NCBI RefSeq assembly: GCF_008119665.1
Contig: NZ_CP043046.1
Location: 2,046,001 to 2,110,000 of the forward strand
DNA length: 64,000 nt
Origin: Pigmentiphaga aceris
GTDB taxonomy: Bacteria; Pseudomonadota; Gammaproteobacteria; Burkholderiales; Burkholderiaceae_B
Direction: 5' to 3'
Below the pieces are notes generated by a model. The model made no database searches. It was not told the origin of the DNA and saw nothing but the letters and a program-made list of their open reading frames with translations. This document shows, in pieces, positions 18,045 through 26,754 of the stretch. The stretch's first letter is position 1. Each line of letters begins with the position of its first letter. Position numbers and translations under genes: made by a program.

Positions 18045-20168
18045 ATGCAGACAGCCCCCTCCGATCTCGACACCGCCACCCAAGCTTCCGTGGATGCGCC
18101 GCCGCATTCGGTCAACGGCGGCGCGGCTGCACCTGGCTTCCTCAAATACGAAAACAGTCCCTTCGAGCTGTATCAGCCCTATCCGCCGGCTGGGGATCAG
18201 CCCACTGCCATTGAAGGCTTGGTGGAAGGCGTGCGCGACGGCCTGATGTACCAGACGCTGCTTGGCGTGACCGGCTCGGGCAAGACCTTCACCATGGCCA
18301 ACGTGATTGCCCAGTTGGGTCGTCCTGCGCTGGTGCTGGCACCGAACAAGACGCTGGCTGCACAGTTGTACGCCGAAATGCGCGAGTTCTTCCCCCGCAA
18401 TGCGGTTGAATACTTCGTGTCGTACTACGACTACTACCAGCCCGAAGCCTACGTGCCGACGCGCGACCTGTTCATCGAAAAGGACTCGTCGATCAACGAG
18501 CACATCGAGCAGATGCGCCTGTCAGCCACCAAGAGCCTGCTGGAGCGCCGCGACACCATCATCGTCGGCAGCGTGTCCTGCATCTACGGTATCGGCAATC
18601 CCAGCGACTACCACGCGATGGTGCTGGTGCTGCGCAGTGGCGACCGCATTGGTCAACGTGACCTGATCGCGCGTCTGGTCGCCATGCAGTACACCCGCAA
18701 CGATGCCGACTTCACTCGTGGTGTATTCCGGGTGCGTGGCGAGACCATCGACATTTTCCCCGCCGAGCACGCGGAACTTGCACTGCGCGTGACCTTGTTC
18801 GATGACGAACTGGAAACCCTGGAGCTGTTCGACCCGCTGACCGGCAAGGTACGGCAGAAGATCCCGCGTTTCACGGTTTATCCCAAGTCCCACTATGTGA
18901 CCCCGCGCGATACCGTGGTGCGTGCCATTGACAACATCAAGGCGGAACTGCGCGATCGCGTGAAGGTGTTTGTGGATGACGGCAAGCTGGTCGAGGCACA
19001 ACGGCTGGAACAGCGCACGCGCTTCGATCTGGAAATGCTGCAGGAACTGGGTTTCTGCAAAGGCATCGAGAACTATTCGCGTCATCTGTCGGGCGCGCAG
19101 CCGGGTGAGCCGCCGCCGACCCTGATCGACTATCTGCCGCAAGATGCGCTGATTTTCGTCGATGAAAGCCACGTCACCATGGGGCAGATCGGTGGCATGT
19201 ATCGCGGCGACCGGTCGCGCAAGGAAACGCTGGTCACCTACGGCTTCCGTTTGCCGTCGGCGATGGACAATCGTCCGCTGAAATTCGAAGAATACGAAGG
19301 CAAGGCGCGTCAGTCGGTGTTCGTATCAGCCACGCCTGCTGCCTACGAGCAGACTCATTCGGACAATGTGGTCGAACAAGTGGTCCGTCCGACCGGGCTG
19401 GTTGATCCGGTGGTTGAGGTGCGGCCTGCCGGCTTCCAGGTGGACGATGTGCTGGGCGAGATTCACCAGCGCGTGGCGGTCGGCGAGCGGGTGCTGGTCA
19501 CGACCCTGACCAAGCGCATGGCGGAAGACCTGACCGACTTCCTGGCGGATCACGGTGTGAAGGTGCGCTATCTGCACTCGGACATCGACACGGTTGAGCG
19601 CGTGGAAATCATCCGCGATCTGCGCCTGGGCACCTTCGATGTGCTGGTGGGCATCAACTTGTTGCGCGAGGGCCTGGATATTCCTGAGGTCTCGCTGGTT
19701 GCCATTCTGGATGCGGACAAGGAAGGTTTCCTGCGATCCGAGCGAAGCCTGATCCAGACCATCGGTCGGGCAGCACGGAACATCAATGGCAGGGCGATTC
19801 TGTACGCTGACCGTGTGACGGCATCAATGCGCCTGGCTATCGATGAAACCGCACGCCGGCGCGACAAGCAGACGCAGTTCAATCTTGAAAACGGCATCAC
19901 CCCGCGTGGGGTGAACAAGCAGGTGCGCGATCTAATCGACGGCGTGTACGCCCCGTCAGGCGATCAAGAGGCCAACAAGGCTTCGGAAGACGCGCTGCGT
20001 GTCGAGGCGATGGGCGAGAAGCAATTGGCCAAGGAGATCAAGCGGCTTGAGAAAGCCATGCTGGATCACGCGAAGAACCTGGAGTTCGAGCAGGCTGCCA
20101 AGGCGCGTGATCAGCTGGCCAAGCTCAAGGAACATGTGTTCGGCGCGTCGGGTTCGACCGGAGCTTGA
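18045..20168 (+). CDS. uvrB: Excinuclease ABC subunit B
   Basis: A 707-residue UvrB, the damage-verification helicase of nucleotide excision repair. Visible motifs: Walker [14 protein letters not shown], the beta-hairpin region around [15 protein letters not shown], motif [13 protein letters not shown]-binding and helicase motifs in the C-terminal RecA fold ([25 protein letters not shown]), and the UVR coiled-coil domain at the C-terminus ([24 protein letters not shown]), which contacts UvrC. ATG at 18045 is the likely start; a TTG further upstream is possible but not supported. The N-terminal ~40 residues before [14 protein letters not shown] are longer than in E. coli UvrB, as in other beta-proteobacteria. 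Confidence 0.97.
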   Translation: MQTAPSDLDTATQASVDAPPHSVNGGAAAPGFLKYENSPFELYQPYPPAGDQPTAIEGLVEGVRDGLMYQTLLGVTGSGKTFTMANVIAQLGRPALVLAPNKTLAAQLYAEMREFFPRNAVEYFVSYYDYYQPEAYVPTRDLFIEKDSSINEHIEQMRLSATKSLLERRDTIIVGSVSCIYGIGNPSDYHAMVLVLRSGDRIGQRDLIARLVAMQYTRNDADFTRGVFRVRGETIDIFPAEHAELALRVTLFDDELETLELFDPLTGKVRQKIPRFTVYPKSHYVTPRDTVVRAIDNIKAELRDRVKVFVDDGKLVEAQRLEQRTRFDLEMLQELGFCKGIENYSRHLSGAQPGEPPPTLIDYLPQDALIFVDESHVTMGQIGGMYRGDRSRKETLVTYGFRLPSAMDNRPLKFEEYEGKARQSVFVSATPAAYEQTHSDNVVEQVVRPTGLVDPVVEVRPAGFQVDDVLGEIHQRVAVGERVLVTTLTKRMAEDLTDFLADHGVKVRYLHSDIDTVERVEIIRDLRLGTFDVLVGINLLREGLDIPEVSLVAILDADKEGFLRSERSLIQTIGRAARNINGRAILYADRVTASMRLAIDETARRRDKQTQFNLENGITPRGVNKQVRDLIDGVYAPSGDQEANKASEDALRVEAMGEKQLAKEIKRLEKAMLDHAKNLEFEQAAKARDQLAKLKEHVFGASGSTGA

Positions 20169-20443
20169 TAGGCGCTTCCGGTCAGGGGTTGTCTCGCAGT
20201 TTTGGAACCGCAGGCGTAGCTGTATGGTCCATTGTGCAGTGCCCCTGAAAACGCGCACTAATTTGGTGCTTTATGCTCGATCGTCGGGATTAGCACAACT
20301 TGAGAAATCATGCTTATTTGTGTAAATCTGCATGGTATTGGCTTGCAAGTATTTGATTTGATTCGAGAATTTTTGGCATATCGAAATTCTGCGAACGCAA
20401 AAAATGCTTGATCTGAGCGGGGTTTTCCCGCACACTTCTGGAC

Positions 20444-20935
20444 ATGATGACCAAGGTTCTTTTCGTGTGCATGGGCAATATCTGCCGCTCCCCGAGCGCA
20501 GAGGGCGTGTTTCGTCGTCTCGTCAAAGACGGCGGGCTGTCTGACGTAGTCACTATGGACTCCGCGGGCACGCACGCTTTTCACATTGGTGAATTGCCGG
20601 ACGCGCGGGCGCAAGCTGCTGCTCGCAAACGTGGCTATGATATCTCAACGCTGGAAGCGAGGCAGATCCGTGCCGACGACTTCCGCGAGTTCGATATCAT
20701 TTTGGCGATGGACTGGGACAATCTGTCGCTGATGCAGCAGCAGTGCCCCAAGCAATATCAGCACAAGCTCATGCTGCTGATGCGCTTCGCCAATGAGTAC
20801 GAAGAGGCCACCGTGCCTGAACCGTACTACGGCGGGCCTGAGGGCTTCTCCAAAGCGCTCGATTACATCGAGGACGCCTGTCAGGGTCTGCTCGAGGTAG
20901 TGCGCAAGCGCGCCACCCAGTACCAGGCAGCCTGA
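20444..20935 (+). CDS. Low-molecular-weight protein tyrosine phosphatase (general acid is Glu, not Asp)
   Basis: A 163-residue cytoplasmic phosphatase with the P-loop CMGNICRS (Cys9, Arg15) at the N-terminus. The family's general-acid loop is normally DPYYGG; here it reads PEPYYGG with Glu126 in place of Asp. That change is read directly in the DNA at 20819-20821. Glutamate can sometimes act as a weaker acid, so lowered rather than lost activity is possible. The gene sits between uvrB and the isc operon and is followed by its own terminator. It may act on capsule kinases or arsenate-like substrates, which the sequence does not decide. Confidence 0.9.
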   Translation: MMTKVLFVCMGNICRSPSAEGVFRRLVKDGGLSDVVTMDSAGTHAFHIGELPDARAQAAARKRGYDISTLEARQIRADDFREFDIILAMDWDNLSLMQQQCPKQYQHKLMLLMRFANEYEEATVPEPYYGGPEGFSKALDYIEDACQGLLEVVRKRATQYQAA

Positions 20936-20982
20936 CGCCGTTGCCAAGGTTCCGAGGGATCGGAGCCTGGCCGTGTCAGAAG

Positions 20983-21017
20983 AAAAACACCGTGCAGCAT
21001 GCGCGGTGTTTTTGTTT
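20983..21017 (+). terminator. Rho-independent terminator after the phosphatase gene
   Basis: AAAAACACCG and CGGTGTTTTT form a stem with a short GC-rich loop, followed by a T-rich run. Confidence 0.85.
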
Positions 21018-21087
21018 GTGCTGCCGTTTTCCCCAATTGTTGTTTTACCAGGGTAGTGCGGGCGTTGCCGTGCACATCTATTGGTCT

Positions 21088-21112
21088 ATACCCTAGTAAA
21101 AAGTTCGGGAAT
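21088..21112 (+). promoter_or_regulatory. Weak IscR type-1-like site
   Basis: ATACCCTAGT...TTCGGGAAT fits the 25-base type-1 IscR consensus in most but not all positions. It is centred 30 bp upstream of the stronger site, the usual paired spacing in isc promoters. Confidence 0.55.
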
Positions 21113-21117
21113 TAGCT

Positions 21118-21142
21118 ATACTTGACGAAATTAGTAAGGAAT
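21118..21142 (+). promoter_or_regulatory. Strong IscR type-1 binding site
   Basis: ATACTTGACG...TTAGTAAGGAAT matches about 22 of 25 positions of the E. coli type-1 consensus (ATASYYGACT...). It lies 96 bp upstream of iscR, so the operon should be repressed by cluster-loaded IscR and relieved on iron-sulfur demand. Confidence 0.8.
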
Positions 21143-21237
21143 CGCCGTTACACGCAGCGCGCCGCGAGTATACCGCTAGACGTATACCCCAGACGCCAGT
21201 CCCACAGCGACGACTCCGCACCGTCAGGGAGTCCTGA

Positions 21238-21741
21238 ATGCGACTGACTACCAAAGGTCGGTTTGCCGTAACTGCGATGATCGATCTGGCCCTCCGTCAA
21301 CACGGCGGCCCGGTGACATTGTCGGCCATCAGCCAGCGGCAAAACATCTCGCTGTCCTATCTCGAGCAACTGTTCGGCAAGCTGCGCCGGCACGAACTCG
21401 TGGACAGCATGCGCGGTCCGGGTGGCGGTTATTCGCTGGCCAAGCTGGCGCGTAACGTAACTGTCGCCGACATCATCTATGCCGTCGATGAACCGCTGGA
21501 CGCCACCGATTGCGCGGGCAAGCAAGACTGTAATCGTGGCAACGATGGCAAGGCCGGCAAGTGCATGACACACGAACTCTGGTCCACGCTCAACCGGAAG
21601 ATGGTCGAGTATCTGGACTCCGTTTCCTTGCAAGACCTGGTCGACCAGCAGCGCATGCGTGAACTGCATGAATCGACCAAGTCTGTGCTGGTCGATCGCC
21701 GCTGCGGCACGCAGCCCGCCGAGACTACTGCTGCGCTGTAA
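21238..21741 (+). CDS. iscR: Fe-S cluster regulator IscR
   Basis: A 167-residue Rrf2-family winged-helix repressor starting [19 protein letters not shown]. Cluster ligands are Cys92, Cys98, Cys109 and His112 (CMTHELW). In E. coli the third cysteine and histidine are at 104 and 107, so here the loop between the second and third cysteine is five residues longer ([10 protein letters not shown]), which the protein may tolerate. First gene of the isc operon, with two type-1 sites upstream, so autoregulation is expected. The stop is 31 bp before iscS. Confidence 0.95.
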   Translation: MRLTTKGRFAVTAMIDLALRQHGGPVTLSAISQRQNISLSYLEQLFGKLRRHELVDSMRGPGGGYSLAKLARNVTVADIIYAVDEPLDATDCAGKQDCNRGNDGKAGKCMTHELWSTLNRKMVEYLDSVSLQDLVDQQRMRELHESTKSVLVDRRCGTQPAETTAAL

Positions 21742-21772
21742 CGCGCGCGGTCACTTTTTCGCAGGACAAGAC

Positions 21773-22984
21773 ATGAGCAAGAAGCCCGTTTATCTCGATT
21801 ACTCCGCGACCACGCCGGTAGACCCGCGCGTCGTCGACAAGATGGTGCCCTGGTTGTACGAAAACTATGGCAATCCTGCATCGCGCAGCCACTCCATTGG
21901 TTGGGATGCGGAAGCTGCCGTCGAGAACGCGCGTCAGCAAGTGGCCAGCCTGGTCAATGCCGACCCGCGCGAAATCGTGTGGACCTCGGGCGCGACGGAG
22001 TCGAACAACCTGGCTATCAAGGGTGCGGCCAACTTCTACATCGAGCGTGGCAAGCACATCATCACGGTCAAGACCGAGCACAAGGCGGTGCTGGACACCT
22101 GTCGCGAACTCGAACGCCAAGGTTTCGAAGTCACCTACCTCGACGTGCTGGAAAACGGCTTGCTCGATCTAGACGTGCTGCGCGCAGCCATCCGCCCGGA
22201 CACGGTGCTGGTGTCGGTCATGTTCGTGAACAACGAAATCGGTGTCGTGCAAGACATCGCCCAAATCGGTGAAATCTGCCGCGAGAAGCGTGTGGTCTTC
22301 CACGTCGATGCCGCACAAGCCACCGGTAAGGTTCTGATCGACTTGCAAACGCTGAAAGTGGACCTGATGTCCTTCAGCGCGCACAAGACTTACGGCCCGA
22401 AGGGCATCGGTGCGCTGTACGTGCGTCGCAAGCCGCGTATCCGTATCGAAGCGCAAATGCACGGCGGCGGCCACGAGCGTGGTTTCCGTTCGGGCACGCT
22501 GGCTACCCACCAGATCGTGGGCATGGGCGAAGCCTTCGAGCTGGCACAAAAGGAAATGGCAACCGAGAACGAGCGTATCCGCATGCTGCGCGATCGCCTG
22601 TTGGCTGGCTTGTCCGACATCGCCGAGATCTACGTGAACGGTGACATGGAACAACGTGTCCCGCACAACCTGAACGTAAGCTTCAACTACGTTGAAGGCG
22701 AGTCGCTGATCATGGCGGTGAAAGACCTGGCGGTGTCCAGCGGCTCGGCCTGCACCTCGGCCAGCCTGGAACCGTCCTATGTGTTGCGCGCCCTGGGTCG
22801 CAGCGACGAACTGGCACACAGCTCGATCCGCTTCACCATCGGCCGCTTCACGACTGAAGCCGAAATCGATTTCACGACCTCGCTCATGAAGGGCAAGGTT
22901 GAAAAGCTGCGCGATATGTCGCCCCTGTGGGAAATGGTCCAGGAAGGCATCGACATCAATACCGTGCAGTGGGCTGCACACTGA
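21773..22984 (+). CDS. iscS: Cysteine desulfurase IscS
   Basis: A 403-residue class V PLP enzyme that removes sulfur from cysteine and passes it to the scaffold IscU. Seen: [14 protein letters not shown] with the substrate/PLP histidine, the Schiff-base lysine in [12 protein letters not shown], and the mobile active-site cysteine in [18 protein letters not shown] 21773 gives the conserved N-terminus [20 protein letters not shown]; the frame extends upstream without similarity. Cytoplasmic. Confidence 0.97.
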   Translation: MSKKPVYLDYSATTPVDPRVVDKMVPWLYENYGNPASRSHSIGWDAEAAVENARQQVASLVNADPREIVWTSGATESNNLAIKGAANFYIERGKHIITVKTEHKAVLDTCRELERQGFEVTYLDVLENGLLDLDVLRAAIRPDTVLVSVMFVNNEIGVVQDIAQIGEICREKRVVFHVDAAQATGKVLIDLQTLKVDLMSFSAHKTYGPKGIGALYVRRKPRIRIEAQMHGGGHERGFRSGTLATHQIVGMGEAFELAQKEMATENERIRMLRDRLLAGLSDIAEIYVNGDMEQRVPHNLNVSFNYVEGESLIMAVKDLAVSSGSACTSASLEPSYVLRALGRSDELAHSSIRFTIGRFTTEAEIDFTTSLMKGKVEKLRDMSPLWEMVQEGIDINTVQWAAH

Positions 22985-22999
22985 TATTGGAGAGTTGAC

Positions 23000-23392
23000 A
23001 TGGCATACAGCGAAAAAGTCGTCGACCACTACGAAAATCCCCGCAACGTCGGCGGGTTCGACAAAAACGACACCTCTGTTGGTACCGGCATGGTCGGTGC
23101 ACCGGCTTGCGGCGACGTGATGAAGTTGCAGATCAAGGTCAACGAATCGGGCATCATCGAAGATGCCAAGTTCAAGACCTATGGCTGTGGCTCGGCAATT
23201 GCTTCCAGCTCGCTGGTGACCGAATGGGTCAAGGGCAAAACGCTGGATCAGGCGCTGGACATCCGCAACACGCAGATCGCCGCCGAATTGGCTTTGCCGC
23301 CGGTCAAGATCCACTGTTCCATCCTCGCCGAAGACGCCATCAAGGCAGCCGTCGAGGACTACCGCGTCAAGCATCAGGCACAGGCGCACTAA
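23000..23392 (+). CDS. iscU: Fe-S scaffold protein IscU
   Basis: A 130-residue scaffold on which the [2Fe-2S] cluster is built. The three cluster cysteines are Cys37, Cys63 and Cys106, and Asp39 follows the first in ACGD. All are intact. Follows iscS by 15 bp and precedes iscA by 9 bp. Confidence 0.97.
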   Translation: MAYSEKVVDHYENPRNVGGFDKNDTSVGTGMVGAPACGDVMKLQIKVNESGIIEDAKFKTYGCGSAIASSSLVTEWVKGKTLDQALDIRNTQIAAELALPPVKIHCSILAEDAIKAAVEDYRVKHQAQAH

Positions 23393-23401
23393 AGGACCGA
23401 T

Positions 23402-23725
23402 ATGTCCATCTCGCTGACCGCAAATGCGGCACGTCACGTCAACCGTTATCTGGAACGCCGCGGCAAGGGCCTGGGCCTGCGTCTTGGCGTGCGTACCACC
23501 GGATGCTCGGGCTTGGCGTACAAGCTTGAATATGTCGACGAACTTGCTCCTGAAGATCAGGTCTTCGAGAGCAATGGCGTGCGGGTCATCATCGACCCGA
23601 AAAGCCTGGCCTATCTTGACGGCACGGAACTCGACTACACGCGTGAAGGCCTGAACGAAGGCTTCCGGTTCAACAACCCGAATGAGAAGGCGCAGTGCGG
23701 CTGCGGTGAGTCGTTCACTGTCTGA
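23402..23725 (+). CDS. iscA: A-type Fe-S carrier IscA
   Basis: A 107-residue A-type carrier. Ligand cysteines occur in [11 protein letters not shown] and in the C-terminal CGCGESFTV, which is the standard C-x-C pair. It delivers iron or assembled clusters to targets. Its stop overlaps the ATG of hscB, which indicates translational coupling. Confidence 0.96.
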   Translation: MSISLTANAARHVNRYLERRGKGLGLRLGVRTTGCSGLAYKLEYVDELAPEDQVFESNGVRVIIDPKSLAYLDGTELDYTREGLNEGFRFNNPNEKAQCGCGESFTV

Positions 23726-24258
23726 TGCGCGAAGACCCCGATCATTTCACGCTCTTAGGCCTGCCCGCGAAGTTCGCGCTCGACCGCACCCGTCTGGATG
23801 CGGCGTGGCGCGAAGCGCAGGCGCAAGTCCATCCCGACCGCTTTGCCGTTGGATCGCCCGCTGAGCGGCGCGTGGCCATGCAGTGGGCATCTCGTGTGAA
23901 CGAGGCCTATCGCGTGCTGCGTTCCCCGCTGGAGCGGGCGCGTTATTTGTGCGAACGCGCTGGGCAGGACTTGCAGGTCGAGACCAACACCGCGATGGCC
24001 CCCGGCTTCCTGATGCAACAGATGGAATGGCGGGAAGCTCTGGACGACGCGCGCGCCAGCCGCGAGATGGCACCGCTTGATGCGTTGGCCGACGACTTGA
24101 GCGCCACCCGCAAACAACTCAGCGAAGACATCGTCACCTTGCTGGACGAGGCGGGCGATCACGCCGCCGCCAGCGCGCGCGTGCGCGAGTGGATGTTCAT
24201 CGAAAAATTCTCCGACGAGATCGACACGGCGCGTGATCGCCTGGCCGACTCGCACTGA
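23725..24258 (+). CDS. hscB: Fe-S co-chaperone HscB
   Basis: A 177-residue J-domain co-chaperone. The J domain covers about residues 1-75 with the diagnostic HPDRF motif (VHPDRFAV), and the C-terminal helical domain binds IscU. It starts at the last base of iscA (1-base overlap). Confidence 0.94.
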   Translation: MREDPDHFTLLGLPAKFALDRTRLDAAWREAQAQVHPDRFAVGSPAERRVAMQWASRVNEAYRVLRSPLERARYLCERAGQDLQVETNTAMAPGFLMQQMEWREALDDARASREMAPLDALADDLSATRKQLSEDIVTLLDEAGDHAAASARVREWMFIEKFSDEIDTARDRLADSH

Positions 24259-24273
24259 TCAGAAAAGAATCGC

Positions 24274-26169
24274 ATGGCGCTTTTGCAGATTGCCGAACCC
24301 GGCATGTCAGAAGCCCCCCACCAGCGCAGGCTGGCGGTGGGTATCGACCTCGGGACCACCAACTCGCTTGCCGCTTCTGTGCGTCATGGCGCGGCCGAAG
24401 TGCTGCGTGACGAAGACGGTTTTGCGCTGATGCCATCGGTTGTGCGCTACCTGCCGGGCGGTGCGGTGAAGATCGGCCGCGAGGCTGCCGCTGCCCAGTC
24501 CGACGACCCGCAGAACACCATTGTGTCGGTGAAGCGCTTCATGGGCCGCAGCCTGGCCGATGTCGAGGCAGCAGACGCGCCTTATCACTTCGTCGATGCG
24601 CCTGGCATGCTGCGTTTGAGCACACGGCATGGTGAAGTCAGCCCCGTGGAAGTCTCGGCGCAAATTCTTGCCAAGCTGCGCCAGTTGTCGGAAGACGTAT
24701 TGGCCGATGATATTGTCGGTGCCGTCATCACCGTGCCGGCGTACTTTGACGACGCACAGCGCCAGGCAACCAAAGACGCCGCCAAGCTTGCCGGCCTGAA
24801 CGTGCTGCGCCTGCTGAACGAACCGACCGCTGCGGCAATCGCTTACGGCCTGGATAACTCGGCTGAAGGCGTATACGCCATCTACGATCTGGGTGGTGGC
24901 ACCTTTGACATCTCGATCCTGCGCCTGGCGCGTGGGGTCTTCGAAGTCATCGCCACGGGCGGCGACACCTCGCTTGGCGGGGATGACTTCGATTCAGCCA
25001 TTGTGTCTGCCTGGGTGGCCGACCAGGCCATCGACATCACCGGCCTGGAAGATCGTCGCGCCTTGCTGGTTGCCGCGCGTGCCATGCGCGAAGCGCTGAC
25101 TGACGCTCCGTCGGCCGCGCGCAAACTCGTGCTGGTCGATGGCCGCGAACTGTCGCTGTCGTTGACCCGCGATGCGTTTGAAGCCTTGGTGGCACCGCTG
25201 GTTCAACGCACGCTGGCAAGCGTGCGCCGCGCATTGCGCGATGCCAAGCTCAAGCCGGAAGAGGTCGATGGCGTGGTCATGGTGGGCGGTTCCACCCGCA
25301 TGCCGGTGGTGCGCGATGCCGTGGCGGCCGTATTCGGCAAGCCTGCGCTGACTGATCTGAACCCTGACGAAGTGGTGGCGCTGGGCGCGGCCATGCAGGC
25401 CAATCTGCTGGCCGGCAACCGTGCGCCCGGCGAAGACTGGTTGCTGCTGGATGTGCTGCCGCTGTCGCTGGGCCTGGAAACCATGGGTGGGCTGGTGGAG
25501 CGCGTGATTCCGCGCAACAGCACCATTCCCGTGGCGCGCGCCCAGGAATTCACCACCTTCAAGGACGGCCAGACCGCCATGGCCATTCACGTGCTGCAAG
25601 GCGAACGTGAACTGGTCACGGACTGTCGATCCCTGGGGCGTTTCGAGTTGCACGGCATTCCGCCCATGGTGGCTGGTGCCGCCCGCATTCGTGTCACGTT
25701 CCAGGTAGATGCTGATGGTTTGTTGAGCGTGACGGCGCGTGAGCAAAGCTCGGGCGTTGAATCGTCGATCACCGTGAAGCCGTCCTACGGCTTGTCGGAC
25801 GATGAAGTGGCAAAGATGCTGTCCGATGGCATGGGTCACGCCGACGACGACATGCACGCACGCAGCTTGCGCGAACAGCAGGTAGATGCTCGCCGTCTGG
25901 TGGAAGCCGTACAGGCTGCGCTGGCCGTCGATGCCGACTTGCTGGATGCCAATGAACTGGCTGCCGTGCAGGCACAGTTGGTGGCTACCGAACACGTCAT
26001 TGCACAGACCGAATCGACCTTCGCGACGCAGGCAGCAACGAAAGACAGTGGCGACCCGATCAAGGCCGCCGTCGATGCCTTGTCGCAGCTTACCGAAGAC
26101 TTTGCGGCCCGCCGCATGAATCGCAGCATTCGCACGGCCTTGGCCGGTCGCAAGCTCGAAGACATTTAA
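24274..26169 (+). CDS. hscA: Fe-S chaperone HscA (Hsp70 family)
   Basis: A 631-residue specialised Hsp70 that remodels IscU. The nucleotide-binding domain shows [41 protein letters not shown] and [15 protein letters not shown]; the substrate-binding domain follows from about residue 380. The upstream start at 24274 ([19 protein letters not shown]) is the usual HscA N-terminus, so I prefer it over an internal ATG 30 bp on. There is no gap in the operon. Confidence 0.97.
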   Translation: MALLQIAEPGMSEAPHQRRLAVGIDLGTTNSLAASVRHGAAEVLRDEDGFALMPSVVRYLPGGAVKIGREAAAAQSDDPQNTIVSVKRFMGRSLADVEAADAPYHFVDAPGMLRLSTRHGEVSPVEVSAQILAKLRQLSEDVLADDIVGAVITVPAYFDDAQRQATKDAAKLAGLNVLRLLNEPTAAAIAYGLDNSAEGVYAIYDLGGGTFDISILRLARGVFEVIATGGDTSLGGDDFDSAIVSAWVADQAIDITGLEDRRALLVAARAMREALTDAPSAARKLVLVDGRELSLSLTRDAFEALVAPLVQRTLASVRRALRDAKLKPEEVDGVVMVGGSTRMPVVRDAVAAVFGKPALTDLNPDEVVALGAAMQANLLAGNRAPGEDWLLLDVLPLSLGLETMGGLVERVIPRNSTIPVARAQEFTTFKDGQTAMAIHVLQGERELVTDCRSLGRFELHGIPPMVAGAARIRVTFQVDADGLLSVTAREQSSGVESSITVKPSYGLSDDEVAKMLSDGMGHADDDMHARSLREQQVDARRLVEAVQAALAVDADLLDANELAAVQAQLVATEHVIAQTESTFATQAATKDSGDPIKAAVDALSQLTEDFAARRMNRSIRTALAGRKLEDI

Positions 26170-26183
26170 ATACAGACATCACC

Positions 26184-26522
26184 ATGCCCAAGATCACCAT
26201 CATGCCGCACCCCGAACTCTGTCCCCAAGGTGCCGTGCTTGACGCGCCCAAGGGTCAGAACATCTGCCGCATCTTGCTGGACAACCACATCGACCTGGAG
26301 CACGCATGCGAGCTGTCGTGCGCATGCACAACCTGCCACGTTGTCGTGCGCGAGGGCTTCTCGTCGTTGGAAGCGGCCGACGACAACGAAGAAGACATGC
26401 TCGACAAAGCATGGGGCTTGTCCTCGACTTCGCGTCTGAGCTGCCAGGCAATCGTGCAAGACGCTGACCTGACCGTTGAAATTCCCAAGTACACGGTCAA
26501 CCACGCGAGCGAGAAGCATTAA
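26184..26522 (+). CDS. fdx: ISC [2Fe-2S] ferredoxin
   Basis: A 112-residue adrenodoxin-type ferredoxin. Cluster cysteines lie in CELSCACTTCHVVV and in the later LSCQAIV. It supplies electrons for cluster assembly. It is the last clear isc gene; the small protein IscX that often follows fdx is not present in the 230 bp downstream, where a terminator-like hairpin lies instead. Confidence 0.95.
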   Translation: MPKITIMPHPELCPQGAVLDAPKGQNICRILLDNHIDLEHACELSCACTTCHVVVREGFSSLEAADDNEEDMLDKAWGLSSTSRLSCQAIVQDADLTVEIPKYTVNHASEKH

Positions 26523-26609
26523 AACGTTTGTTGTCTGTGCCGGATAACGTTGGATCCGGTCAGAAAGTAAGCGTCAAACCTGTGTCATGCTTCATTGGTA
26601 TGAATGATC

Positions 26610-26643
26610 AATCGGCTCTTATCGGGCCGATTTGTCGTTTTGG
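26610..26643 (+). terminator. Terminator after the isc operon
   Basis: AATCGGC and GCCGATT pair around a 9-base loop, followed by TTGTCGTTTT. Confidence 0.7.
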
Positions 26644-26754
26644 CTATATGAATTGACGCGCTGCCATAGACCAGTCTGTATCATTATGAAACTCCAGAGC
26701 CTTGACTGCGTTCCGCGTTTTCGGAACACCGGCATCTGAATCGAGAGGATCGTT

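Larger units (their letters stand above)
20936..21237. other. Upstream regulatory region of the isc operon
   Basis: About 300 bases with no gene. It contains the phosphatase terminator and two IscR-type binding sites (annotated separately) before the iscR start codon. Confidence 0.7.
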
